A stretch of DNA of 12,486 nt from Baffinella frigidus (GCA_026770585.1 MU647334.1:93030-105515); one strand, 5' to 3'; shown: positions 1-7,168, counted from the first letter of the stretch. The notes: generated by a model from the sequence alone, not told the origin. Program-made: numbers and translations.

Positions 1-167
1 GGGGAATGAATTGAGGGGTGAGGGGTGAGAGGTGATGAGTGAGGAGTGCGGTGTGAGGGTTGAGAGGGGTGAGGGGTGGGGGGTGATACGCGAGAGGAGA
101 TGGGTGAGGGGTCAGTGGTGAGGCGATTGGGGAGGGGGGGGATGGTTGGGGGGTCGAGTTGGGAGTG
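1..167 (+). repeat. Degenerate G-rich heptamer array (TGAGGGG type)
   Basis: The sequence is almost free of C and consists of variants of TGAGGGG, for example GGGGTGA, GGGGTGG and GAGGGTT. The same variant recurs at 4330-4375 inside the main telomere-like block, so I read this as a decayed piece of the same heptamer family. No gene is visible. Confidence 0.75.
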
Positions 168-197
168 AAAAAACTGACGTATATTGAAAGTGACAAG

Positions 198-268
198 TAT
201 CTGGAAAGTGGCAAGACTGGCGATAACCCAGGCGCGTCAGCTGGCCTTGCATCTGCGCGTGATACGGC
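198..268 (-). repeat. Q/P/Y module fragment, left-type copy 1
   Basis: This 71-bp stretch is a direct repeat of 690-760, about 90% identical by eye. On the minus strand it reads PYHAQMQGQLTR and then CHF further on. That matches the PAYHAQMQ core of the modules at 6803-10493, so it is a distant, short relative of that family. It is bounded at 270-330 by an AT-rich stretch holding a tiny AGGCCA/TGGCCT hairpin (302-318). Confidence 0.55.
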
Positions 269-398
269 ATTAATTTAAAAAAATATTTTCGCCTGAAACC
301 GAGGCCATATTCTGGCCTTCGACTTTTAAAATGTGCCCAGTTCGCTCGGGAGCGGTTCAGCCAAGTGTCTCGAAAGTGGCTTTGCGTGGTTCGCCTGC

Positions 399-660
399 CG
401 CCGTAGGAACCCCCCTATGTCCCTACGGATTGCCTACCGTAGGACGGCCCCTGTGCCTGCGCCAGCCGTCGTAGGACCCCCCCTATGTCCCTACGGATTG
501 CCTACCGTGGGGTCCCATCTCTGATCGCTTATGGGTTATTCAAAATCCCTGCCTACCGCTACAGGAACCCCCCCTATGTCCCTACGGATTGCCTACCGTA
601 GGGTCCCATCTCATATCGCTTACGGGCTATTCAAAATCTCTTATGGGTTATTCAAAACCC
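399..660 (+). repeat. CCTACGG hairpin repeat, about three units
   Basis: Units of roughly 75-90 bp repeat at about 399-453, 467-547 and 550-660. Each holds CCCTATG, then CCTACGG, a short spacer and CCGTAGG, so each unit can fold into a small hairpin. Two units continue into GGTCCCATCTC and a TTATGGGTTATTCAAAA tail. Related single copies occur at 3052-3110 and 8424-8467. Short open frames across the block follow the repeat and do not look like genes. Confidence 0.7.
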
Positions 661-689
661 CTTCGTAGCCCGCTGTGTGGCCAGCTAAC

Positions 690-760
690 TATCTCGAAAG
701 TGGCAAGGCTGGCGACGAACCTGGCGCGTCAGCTGGCCTTGCATCTGCGCGTGGTACGGC
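690..760 (-). repeat. Q/P/Y module fragment, left-type copy 2
   Basis: This is the partner of 198-268. The minus strand reads QQPYHAQMQGQLTRQVRRQ, then CHF, then a stop. The same CHF ending closes the copy at 6803-6922, which ties this left-hand pair to the main module family. It abuts the inverted-repeat arm that starts at 765. Confidence 0.55.
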
Positions 761-764
761 TGCT

Positions 765-851
765 GCACAAGAAACCATCATTCTGTTATCCACTTGTTCA
801 CTGCAGTCCAAAACTCACTAAGTCCCGAATAAGCGCTTTTATCGTTTGCCT
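765..851 (+). repeat. Left arm of an 87-bp inverted repeat
   Basis: The reverse complement of this stretch occurs at 1835-1921, with 5 differences in 87 positions by eye. Arms of this length about 1 kb apart could be long terminal inverted repeats of a small element, or a segment duplicated in inverted orientation. I see no convincing target-site duplication. On the plus strand the arm reads FCYPL, HCSPKLTKSRIS; the partner arm reads the same on the minus strand. Confidence 0.8.
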
Positions 852-1252
852 GAGCCTGCGCCTGCCAGGTTATGAGCTCGTGGAACAGCCCCGCCGGCAG
901 GCTCGTGAACGCCCGCGTGACCGGTCACGCGGACGCCGAAGCCAACTGTCCGAGGTGACTGCCTTGCGTTGTACTGTACGCGATGGGGTGCTGCCTGGCG
1001 TAGCCCGTTGGTTCATGTGCCTGGTCCTGTCAGGAGGGAGACAGCGCCTGTGCCTGCGCTTGCATCGGAAGAGTGTAGAGTTTAGGGTTTAACGGGATAC
1101 GGCGCCTGCCGCGCGGAATTTGATGTAATTTGATTTGATTCATGCATCTGCGCGTGATACGGCTGCTGCGGTTGTTGCGCCTGCCAGGTTATGAGCTCTC
1201 CTTTAGAACTGTGGAGAGGAGAAGCGTGTCAGGGGGGAGGAGGGGGGGAAGC
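852..1252. repeat. Mosaic repeat region without a recognisable gene
   Basis: The box GCCTGCCAGGTTATGAGCTC begins near 866 and recurs at about 1180 and 2227. A direct repeat links 1028-1145 with 1567-1676: both hold CTGTCAGGAGG, a CTTGCATCGGAAG-like box, an AACGGGATAC box and a TTTGATTTGATTCATG end. A minus-strand QQPQQPYHAQMH reading near 1143-1190 is another distant Q/P/Y module relic. The open frames here change frame between repeats and are not credible genes. Confidence 0.5.
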
Positions 1253-1392
1253 TCATCTCCACAAAAGTATTAATTAATTGCTTTTGGTGCAACGAAATTT
1301 ACTACACAAACGCTTTACTATTACTTTTATGAGCAACTCGTGTAGTAATTTTCGATGCCGAAAGCAAGTAATCAATACTTGTATGGAGATTA
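1253..1392. mobile_element. MITE-like fold-back element A (140 bp)
   Basis: This is an AT-rich island in GC-rich surroundings. Its arms (1255-1307 and 1340-1390) are complementary over about 44 of 51 aligned positions, around a 32-nt loop. It starts TCATCTCCA and ends TGGAGATTA, and the 4-bp direct repeat AAGC flanks it (1249-1252 and 1393-1396). There is no coding capacity. The element at 7721-7861 has nearly the same length, matching termini and a 4-bp flanking repeat, so the two look like members of one non-autonomous DNA transposon group. A small-RNA hairpin is an alternative reading. Confidence 0.65.
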
Positions 1393-1566
1393 AAGCGGTC
1401 GAGGCTTGGGGTGCAGGAGGAACGTGTCAGGAGGAGAGAGATTGATAATTTATTGCCAAACAACCAGCGTCAGCGCCGCACATGCTCGACGCATTGTGCC
1501 ACTTACTGTACCCAGTGTCGGCCGCTCATACGAGCATTTTTCGGATGGATTCTAACTCCACCTCCT

Positions 1567-1676
1567 ACTGTCAGGAGGAAGGTATGGCTGTGCCTGCGTC
1601 TGCATCGGAAGGTTGGAGGGTTGAGGGTTTGAACGGGATACACCCGCTACGACAGACGGCATTTGATTTGATTCAT
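1567..1676 (+). repeat. Direct repeat of 1028-1145
   Basis: It has the same order of boxes as the upstream copy: CTGTCAGGAGG, TGTGCCTGCG, TGCATCGGAAG, GAACGGGATAC and TTTGATTTGATTCATG. The intervening sequence at 1397-1566 shows no motif I recognise. The two 73-74-codon frames that cross this stretch overlap each other and are chance openings. Confidence 0.55.
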
Positions 1677-1739
1677 GATAAGTTCCAGTGTGATAAGTTC
1701 CAGTGACACTGATAAGTTCCAGTGACACTGGAATTTATC
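1676..1739. repeat. Three TGATAAGTTCCAGTG repeats ending in a palindrome
   Basis: TGATAAGTTCCAGTG starts at 1676, 1691 and 1710. The last copy runs into its own reverse complement, so 1711-1739 is a 29-bp palindrome centred on CCAGTGACACTGG with one mismatched pair. It could fold into a hairpin or act as a dyad binding site. No neighbouring gene supports a regulatory role. Confidence 0.8.
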
Positions 1740-1834
1740 AAATATTAGGCGCCTATGGTGGGAGCTCGAAGAACCTAACGGACATCTGACGGCTGAGCCT
1801 GCATCGGAGGAGGCTCAGCTGATAACAGGTTATG

Positions 1835-1921
1835 AGGCAAATGATAACAGCGCTTATTCGGGACTTAGTGAGTTTTGGACTGCAGTGAAAAAGTGGATAA
1901 CAGAATGGTGGTGTCTTGTGC
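1835..1921 (-). repeat. Right arm of the 87-bp inverted repeat
   Basis: This is the reverse complement of 765-851 with five differences. A 65-codon minus-strand frame over it (1753-1950) exists mainly because of this repeat. A copy of the GCATCGGAGG box follows the module pattern just outside the arm at 1801-1810. Confidence 0.8.
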
Positions 1922-2542
1922 TGAGGGGTTCTCGTCATGAACACCTGCATCAGAGCGGGGGAGGGGGTGCGAATTGGGCCTGCCGGGGGCTATCACCCTG
2001 CCGTATCACATACGGTAGCACCCTCCGGAATGCCTGAGCAGGGGATTCGGATCCTTTGTTGGCCCAGGGGGGGGGGCGCGGCTCCTTATGAGCGAGGTAA
2101 CCATGTACCCCTGTAGTCCCGCTAGGCCTTATTGGAGCACCTGCATCGGAGCGGAGGAGGGGGTGCGAAGCGGGCCTCCCGGGGGCTGGGCGTGTGCCCC
2201 GTGCCTCTCCGCCCGGCGGGACGTCTGAGCCTGCCAGGTTATGAGCTCGCATTCAGAACTTGGATTGTACCACGCCAGGTCACACGTGAAACTTTCAGAC
2301 CGCGACGTTTCACTGTAAAGCGGGCCTGCCGAAGGCTGGGCGAGCAGGGGCTCGGCGTGCGCCCCATGCCTCTCCGCGCGGTTATTTCTGTTATTTCCGA
2401 TTTATTAGACAGGATTATCGGTGTCAGCCCATGCCATCCCCAAACAAGGACTGGGGTTGTCGTACGCGCGCCGTCTGAGCCTGCGGGTAAAACGCCGCCA
2501 AGACATTCAGACAGTCTTGTCTCGTTCTGAGCACTTGCTCAG
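1922..2542. repeat. GC-rich mosaic with CACCTGCATCGGAGCGG boxes
   Basis: Boxes near 1941 and 2138 read CACCTGCATC(A/G)GAGCGG. They are the same as the boundary box of the main modules, which reads CCGATGCAGGTG on the minus strand. A direct repeat links about 2165-2220 with 2318-2382 (AAGCGGGCCT, GGCTGGGC, TGCCTCTCCGC). A 10-G run lies at 2067-2076 and a CCGTAT/ATACGG hairpin at 2001-2015. The overlapping open frames on both strands here are not supported as genes. Confidence 0.45.
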
Positions 2543-2679
2543 ACGGCAGGTGCTCAGACGGGGCGCAGATACAAGGAGAGCTAGTCGCTGTGGCTCAGGT
2601 TCAGGCGGTTACAATCCCGTCTAACCTGAGCCACAGCGACTAGCTCTCCTTGTATCTGCGCCCCGTCTGAGCCTGCCGT
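2543..2679. repeat. Long perfect palindrome (49-bp arms, 21-nt loop)
   Basis: Arms 2553-2601 and 2623-2671 are perfect reverse complements. After a 2-nt bulge the pairing continues for eight more base pairs (2543-2550 with 2672-2679). Each arm contains GAGCTAGTCGCTGTGGCTCA, which also occurs once, unpaired, near 10664-10683, so the palindrome was built from module-family sequence. I see no flanking direct repeats and no coding. Possible readings are a recent inverted duplication, a hairpin-RNA locus, or an artefact of sequencing or assembly. Confidence 0.9.
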
Positions 2680-2754
2680 GGTTTCCTTCAGAACTTGCTT
2701 GGTGCGATACGGGAAAAGGGAGTCTCGCTCTCCACCTCAAACAAAAATAAAACC

Positions 2755-3313
2755 AATTCAAATCAAATCAAATGCACCTGTGCGGCCATCCTCGCCTCGG
2801 TCACGAGAAGGTCCTCCGGAACCCCTCCCCCGCCTTCAACTCTCAACCCCTCCCGCCTTCAACTCTCTTTTGGCTCTCCCTCAATGTGAGGGAGAGAGTG
2901 CCAAACAAAGCGGACAAGACCCTACCCAACATCTGCGAGTGGCAATGTGGGGAAAGAGAGTACTCCCCAGCGGCATTTTAAATGAAATCAAATGAAATCA
3001 AAAAAATCAAATGAATTCAAGTTAATAGGGTAACGCTCCTAGGACCTAATGTTTCGTAGGACCCCCCCTAGGCCCCTACGGCCTACCGTAGGCAATGCCG
3101 TAGGCTTAACTACCCGGTTTTCAAGACGTTAGCCTATGAAAGTGAATTCAAATGGAACCAAAAGGACCTGCTCGGCCGTCCTCGCGCCGGTCACGAGAAG
3201 GGCCTCCGGCATCCCTCCCGCTCCGAACTCTCTTTTTCGCACCTCAAACTCGATTCAAATCGAATCAATTCAAATGAATTCAAACGAAATCAAAAGGACC
3301 TGGGCAGCCATCC
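2755..3313 (+). repeat. CAAAT-rich tracts alternating with a GC-rich core repeat
   Basis: CAAAT/GAATTCAAA tracts (about 2755-2775, 2985-3022, 3130-3160 and 3245-3295) alternate with copies of a core reading GGTCACGAGAAGGTCCTCCGG (about 2796-2822 and 3189-3212). A CCTACGG hairpin relic lies at about 3052-3110. The short frames across the block translate these repeats and differ from copy to copy. I see no gene. Confidence 0.7.
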
Positions 3314-3387
3314 TCGCGCCGGTCACGAGCAGGTCCTCCGGAACCCCCGACGATTTGAACTCCTGAACCAGACGGAGGAGCGCCCTG
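3314..3387 (+). repeat. Core repeat, long form, copy 1
   Basis: This copy of about 74 bp matches 3492-3565 with only a few differences. It runs from CGCGCCGGTCACG through CCTCCGGAACCCCCGACGATT to GGAGGAGCGCCCTG. TCCTCCG near its start can pair with CGGAGGA near its end. Confidence 0.75.
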
Positions 3388-3419
3388 ATTCAGGAGTTTT
3401 GGGGTTTAAGGTTTCCTTT

Positions 3420-3660
3420 ATTTGATTGCATTTAAATTTGATTTGAATTTGATTTGAATTTGATTTGAATTGAGGTTGAGGGCGGAAGTCTTCGCGCCGG
3501 TCACGCGAAGGTCCTCCGGAACCCCCGACGATTCGAACTCCTGAACCAGACGGAGGAGCGCCCTGCGCGGGATTAGGGTTTGGTGTTTAATTGGATTATT
3601 TAATTTGGTTTGAATTTGATTTGATTTTGATTTGAATTGAGTTTTAGGGCGGCCATCCTT
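3420..3660 (+). repeat. Core repeat copy 2 with ATTTG-oriented flanks
   Basis: The second long core copy is at 3492-3565. The flanking AT tracts here (3420-3475 and 3590-3645) read TTTGATTTGAA, the reverse orientation of the CAAAT tracts left of 3300. The cores themselves keep the same orientation throughout. Confidence 0.7.
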
Positions 3661-3680
3661 TAGGTCCTTTAAGTTCTTCT

Positions 3681-4556
3681 TGGGGTGTGGGGTGTGGGGT
3701 TTGGGGTTTGGGGTTTGGGGTTTGGGGTTTGGGGTTTGGGGTTTGGGGTGTGGGGTTTGGGGTTTGGAGTTTGGAGTTTGGGGTTCGGGGTTTGGGGTTT
3801 GAGGGTTTGGGTTTGGGGTTGAGGGTTTAGGGCTCAGGGTTTAGGGTTTAGGGTTTGGGGTTTAGGGATGAAGGTTTTAGAGTTAAGGATTTGGGGGTGA
3901 GGGTTTGGGGGTGAGGGTTTGGGGGTGAGGGTTTGGGGGTTAGGGGTAAGGGTTTAGGGTTTAGGGTTTAGGGTCTAGGGTTTAGGGTTTAGGGTTTATG
4001 GTTTAGGGTGGAGGGATTAAGGTTCAAGATGGAGGGTGGAGGGTGGAGGGTGGAGGGTGGAGGGTGGAGGGTGGATGGTTGGGGGTTGGGGGTTTGGTAT
4101 TGAGGGTTGCGGGTTGCGGGTTGCGGGTTGCGGGTTAGTGGTTGCAGGTTGCAGGTGTGGAGTGTAGGGTTTGGGGTGTAGGCTTTAGGGTTTAGAGTTA
4201 GGGTTTAGGGTTTAGGGTTAAGGGTTGAGGGTTGAGGGTTTAGGATTCAAGGGTTAAGTGTTAGGGGTTAGGGGTTAGGGGTTGGGGGTTAGGATTTGGG
4301 GTTTGGGGTTTGGGGGGTAGGGTTCAGGTGTTATGGGTTATGGGTTAGGGGTGAGGGGTGAGGGGTGAGGGGTGAGGGTTTGGGTGTCTAGAGGGTGTTA
4401 GGGTTGAGGGTTGAGGGTTGAGGGTGTAGGGTTTAGGGGTTGGGGCTGATTGTTTAGGGTTTGGGGTCAGGGTTTAGGGTTTAAGGTTTAGGGGTTAGGT
4501 TTCAGGGTTTAGGGTTTAGGGTTTAGGGTTTAGGGTTTAGGGTTTAGGGTTTAGCG
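3681..4556 (+). repeat. Interstitial telomere-like array of heptamer variants, G-strand on plus
   Basis: This is a nearly continuous G/T-rich array in 7-bp steps. Homogeneous sub-blocks follow one another: TTTGGGG (about 3681-3820), TTTAGGG (about 3838-3870 and 3955-4010), a 14-bp GGGGGTGAGGGTTT repeat (about 3892-3945), GGAGGGT (about 4028-4075), GGGTTGC (about 4105-4150), GGGGTTA (about 4262-4290), GGGGTGA (about 4347-4378), GGGTTGA (about 4402-4425) and six perfect TTTAGGG units (4508-4549). TTTAGGG is the canonical telomere unit of plants and several alveolates. No gene lies inside. Confidence 0.93.
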
Positions 4557-4638
4557 TATGGAGGGAGGAAGAACCTGCGGTGAATGCCTACCTCGACGCC
4601 CACCTGGGAATTGTGGAGGGGTAATCAGTTGGAGGGAA
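4557..4638. other. Unique spacer between opposed telomere-like arrays
   Basis: About 80 bp of ordinary-composition sequence separates the plus-oriented TTTAGGG array from the CCCTAAA-type array. It contains no recognisable motif or open frame of note. Confidence 0.6.
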
Positions 4639-4720
4639 CAATCCAGAAAATCCCCTAAACAATCAACCTTCAACCCTAGCAATCCAGAAAATTCCCTAAA
4701 CAATCAACCTTCAACCCTGA
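4639..4720. repeat. 41-bp tandem duplication
   Basis: Two head-to-tail 41-bp units (4639-4679 and 4680-4720) differ at two or three positions. Each reads CAATCCAGAAAAT, a CCCTAAAC-like heptamer, and CAACCTTCAACCCT. They form the inner edge of the reversed telomere-like array. Confidence 0.9.
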
Positions 4721-4796
4721 AACCTAAACCCTAAACATTCAACCCTAAATCCCAGACCCAACACCCTGAACCCTAAACCCTAAACCCTAAATCTCA
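4721..4796 (-). repeat. Reversed telomere-like array (CCCTAAA on plus)
   Basis: Degenerate and perfect CCCTAAA units, including three near-perfect ones at about 4769-4790, put the G-strand on the minus strand. With 3681-4556 this gives the order TTTAGGG, spacer, CCCTAAA, which is a head-to-head telomere arrangement. Confidence 0.85.
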
Positions 4797-5052
4797 CCAA
4801 TTCCGGCTGAGGGCGAAGAGAGGAGTATCAACGAGGGGTCCGTGCTTAGCTAGTGGAGAATCAGGAATCAGAGATTTGTAAGAGGGTTGATGGTTTAGGA
4901 AATCTCCGATCCGTGATTCCCGCTTTTGTGACAGGATTTATCGTTTATGAAGGAGGCAACTCGTTTAAGTCCTGCTCCTCTCAACAAAAATTACTACAAA
5001 GTTGGATCATACTAGTAATAGTAAAGCATCAGTGCAGTAAAATTCGCTGGGG
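4797..5052. other. No supported gene
   Basis: A 93-codon plus-strand frame (4853-5134) runs through here. Its last third is antisense to the exon copy at 5053-5142 and the rest has no recognisable feature, so I do not call it. AAATCTCCGATCC, GTGATTC at about 4899-4920 recurs at about 5174-5193, and AAGTCCTGCTCCTC near 4968 is a degenerate trace of the duplicated exon. The stretch is therefore part of the same duplicated segment. Confidence 0.4.
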
Positions 5053-5142
5053 TCAAAAGACCTTCTTGAGGTCCTGCTCCTCCGCGGCGCCGAGCAAGCT
5101 TCCGTTGATGGCGAGCGCTTCGAACCCCGCGTGATACACCCC
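5053..5142 (-). pseudogene. Truncated copy of the YHAGFEAL exon
   Basis: The minus strand reads VYHAGFEALAINGSLLGAAE, then EQDLKKVF and a stop. It matches the fuller copy at 5424-5534 almost base for base over about 80 bp. The conserved N-terminal part of that copy is missing: the sequence diverges just upstream of the Tyr-His. The AG-GT at the exon end is changed (AAG-GT instead of GAG-GT), and a stop codon follows two residues later. It is most simply a broken tandem duplicate. Because both copies keep the same frame and mostly silent or conservative differences, the ancestral segment was probably protein-coding. Confidence 0.5.
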
Positions 5143-5194
5143 CTCTGCCCCACCTTTCCTCACTCCTTCTCACAAATCTCCGATCCATGATTCT

Positions 5195-5262
5195 ATCTTC
5201 TTCTTCTTCTTGTGCTTCTTCTTCTTCTTCTTCTTCTTCTTCTTCTTCTTCTTCTTCTTCTT
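5195..5262 (+). repeat. CTT microsatellite
   Basis: A TTC/CTT tract ends in 16 pure CTT units (5215-5262) followed by three GTT units. On the minus strand it is a purine GAA/AAG tract. It sits between the two exon copies and could fall within an intron if they belong to one gene. Confidence 0.95.
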
Positions 5263-5324
5263 GTTGTTGTTCCTCCCGCTAGCTAACCACAGACCCCGCA
5301 TTGCTAACCCCTGAGATCTTCTGA

Positions 5325-5534
5325 CTAATCCCGGATCGCGAATTTCCTCGAAATGGCAGTGCGGTACCTCCTTGAGGTGAGAGGGAATGAGGAATCCTTG
5401 AGGGAGAAGAGGGGGTTAGGGACCTCCTTGAGGTCCTGCTCCTCCGCGGCGCCGAGCAAGCTCCCGTTGATGGCGAGCGCTTCGAACCCCGCGTGGTAGA
5501 TGCCGAGCCCGAGCGCGTGGAGCAGCCCACACAC
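5325..5534 (-). pseudogene. Exon-like fragment, possible PPPDE (DeSI-type) peptidase
   Basis: The minus-strand open frame has 69 codons. Its first 37 (5424-5534) look like a real exon: VCGLLHALGLGIYHAGFEAL, then AINGSLLGAAEEQDLKE. An AG (CCTAG) precedes it and a GT follows it (GAG then GTCCC), which fits intron borders. The segment LGLGIYHAGFE resembles the G-x-G-[IV]-[FY]-H-[ST]-G-[IV]-E motif around the catalytic His of PPPDE/DeSI isopeptidases, which remove SUMO or ubiquitin. The usual YGxEYxFGG continuation is absent, so the family call is tentative. Upstream lies only telomere-like repeat, so no complete gene is present. A decayed copy lies at 5053-5142. The last 32 codons of the frame (5325-5423) look like non-coding read-through. 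Confidence 0.45.
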
Positions 5535-5858
5535 CTAGGGTTGAGGGTTTAGGGTTCGAGTTTAGGATTTAGGGTTTAGGGTTTGAGGTCTGGGGTTTAG
5601 CTTTTGGGGTTTGGGGTTTCGGGTTGGGGTTTAGGGTATAGGGTTTAGGGTTTAGAGGCTACGGTTTAGGGTATAGGGTGTAGGGTATAGGGTATAGGGT
5701 ATAGGGTATAGGGTATAGGGTATAGAGTATAGGGTATATGGTTCAGGGTTTAGGGTTTAGGGTTCAGGGTTGAGGGTTTAGGTTTTTTTGGGTTTGGTGT
5801 TTGGGGTTTGGGGTTTGGGGTTTGGGGTTTGGGGTTTAGGGCGTAGGGTTTAGGGTGT
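5535..5858 (+). repeat. Second telomere-like heptamer array, G-strand on plus
   Basis: TTTAGGG-type units lead into a homogeneous TATAGGG block (about 5673-5745), back to TTTAGGG (about 5747-5790), then TTTGGGG (about 5803-5842). The heptamer register is kept through the variants. It begins directly at the upstream edge of the exon-like fragment. Confidence 0.92.
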
Positions 5859-5914
5859 CACCTCCTCGACGGAGAGGGACGCCAGCGGCCGTGTGGCGAT
5901 GTCTGCGGATACGC

Positions 5915-6432
5915 CTACCATTTACATTCTTGACGAAGTGACTGTCTACTTGACTAGCCTGGCTAGGTAACTGTCTACTTGACTAGCATGCTACTCACAA
6001 GATACAAACCGAGAAGCTGAGACCACTCAGACTCTCGATGAGGCAACGCGCAAGTGGACTAGCTAGCATGTCACTGAAAAACTGCAAACAAAGGCGACTC
6101 CTGTCGAAACACACCATTCAGAACGATGACGTGAAAACTTTCAAGCGGATCAGCCCGGTGCTGACAAACTGCAAACAAAAGCGACGCCTGCGCAGACGCC
6201 GGCCACTCAGACTCGTGACACGGCAACCGTCAAGTCGAGCAGGATCAGCAGACGTCAAGCTGCAACGCCAACAATTGAGGGCGATGACGAGATAACGCTC
6301 AAGTGGACTAGCCAGCTACTCACGACATGCACACCAAGAGGTCGAGATAACCACTATTGAGAACGCTGACGAGGAAACGGTCAACCGGGCTACCCCGGTA
6401 CTACACAACCTGCAAACGAAGAGTTCCTGGTA
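5915..6432 (+). repeat. Degenerate tandem repeat, unit about 88 bp, about six copies
   Basis: Anchors of the GATGACGAG type lie near 5929, 6037, 6125, 6215, 6283 and 6365, giving steps of about 108, 88, 90, 68 and 82 bp. Better copies also share ACGGTCAAGTGGACTAGC and CTGACAAACTGCAAACAAA. Plus-strand readings repeat as TIxNDDExTVKWTSPVL, but stops and shifts break every copy. One 85-codon frame (6038-6295) reads through in a different phase. I see no recognisable protein family. Confidence 0.7.
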
Positions 6433-6450
6433 CAAACATCTTGCACGCGG

Positions 6451-6524
6451 ACCAGTCAACTCAAAATGGATCAGCCAACTCAATGGATCAGTCAACTCAA
6501 AATGAATCAGTCAACTCAAGAATG
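6451..6524 (+). repeat. Short tandem repeat GATCAGTCAACTCAAAATG
   Basis: About four imperfect units of 16-19 bp carry CAGTCAACTC or CAGCCAACTC. It directly follows the 88-bp array and shares its CAA-rich style. Confidence 0.85.
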
Positions 6525-6802
6525 GTCTGGGGGATGTCTCGCCTTTCTTTGCCGCCGCCGCACCGGGAACGGGCTGGGGCTGAGGACAAACGGGAAATGG
6601 TTCAGAGGAGAGGCCTGCTCGAGAAAGTTCCCGGAATGCATCCAGTCAAATACAAATGGGGGAAATTTCAACGACGTGGCAAGACTAGCGATGGACCTGT
6701 TTCTGCATCAGCTGACGAAACCCTGAACCCTGAACCCTGAACCCTGACCTGACTGTGCGGTCAATCTGGGAATTACTAGCCGCGTGGGTGCAGGCAAGAA
6801 TA
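6525..6802. other. Repeat remnants including four CCCTGAA heptamers
   Basis: 6721-6748 is CCCTGAA repeated three times plus CCCTGAC, a telomere-like heptamer variant in reversed orientation. The stretch 6664-6720 repeats the CGTGGCAAGACTAGCGATGG and CTGCATCAGCTG boxes seen again near 6807-6848. The overlapping plus-strand frames of 127 and 86 codons are broken by the same repeats and are not called. Confidence 0.6.
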
Positions 6803-6922
6803 TCAAAAGTGGCAGGAGTGGAGATGGACCTGTCTCTGCATCAGCTGGCCGAGCTGGTTCACGTGCGCCTCTTGCATCTGCGCGTGATACGCCGGCTGGT
6901 GCTGCGCCTGCCGCGCGCTACT
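6803..6922 (-). pseudogene. Q/P/Y module, copy 3
   Basis: This minus-strand open stretch has 40 codons between stops. It reads SSARQAQHQPAYHAQMQEAH, then VNQLGQLMQRQVHLHSCHF. Just before the core lie TGA and then GCGCGGCAG, the arrangement found in most copies and one that would suit an intron acceptor. The CHF ending is shared with 690-760. There is no start codon, so if it was ever coding it was an internal exon. No domain is recognised; the composition is low-complexity Gln/Ala/Pro/Tyr. Confidence 0.45.
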
Positions 6923-7011
6923 TCAGACTTTGCTGGGCCCAGGGAGGATGCGGATCGCTCACGGCAACGTGCAAGAGATCAGACGTGGACTGAGGAGGCT
7001 CAGAATCTCGC

Positions 7012-7077
7012 CTAACCTAGCGCTCCTGGTATCTGCGCGTGATACGCCGGCTGGTGCTGCGCCTGCCGCGCGCTCCT
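7012..7077 (-). pseudogene. Q/P/Y module, copy 4 (short)
   Basis: The 22-codon minus-strand open stretch reads RSARQAQHQPAYHAQIPGAL, then G and a stop. The core is identical to copy 3 through PAYHAQ. The IP(G/E)ALG ending is the second end type, seen again in copies at 8118-8195 and 8273-8350. A TGA stop lies just upstream of the AG boundary. Confidence 0.45.
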
Positions 7078-7168
7078 TCAGAACTTGCGCCCCTTCAGAA
7101 CTCGGTTGGTACCGGGAGGAGACCGATCGCTTCACCACGGGGTTCAGACGGGGTTCGGATTCGGAGGT

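Noticed and set aside
589-1092. 167-codon plus-strand frame
   Set aside because: It crosses three different repeat families (CCTACGG unit, Q/P/Y relic, 87-bp inverted arm) and none keeps this frame in its other copies.
3340-3565. GTTCGAATC-like tRNA B-box on the minus strand in the core repeat (suggesting a tRNA or a tRNA-derived SINE)
   Set aside because: The flanking bases cannot form the T-stem, no acceptor stem or convincing A-box is present, and the other long copy has a changed base in the box.
4853-5134. 93-codon plus-strand ATG frame
   Set aside because: Its last part is antisense to the duplicated exon fragment and the remainder shows no domain, repeat or composition typical of a protein.
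5915-6524. CRISPR-like array
   Set aside because: Units are degenerate, spacing is irregular, there are no unique spacers and no cas genes, and the context is eukaryotic telomere-like DNA.
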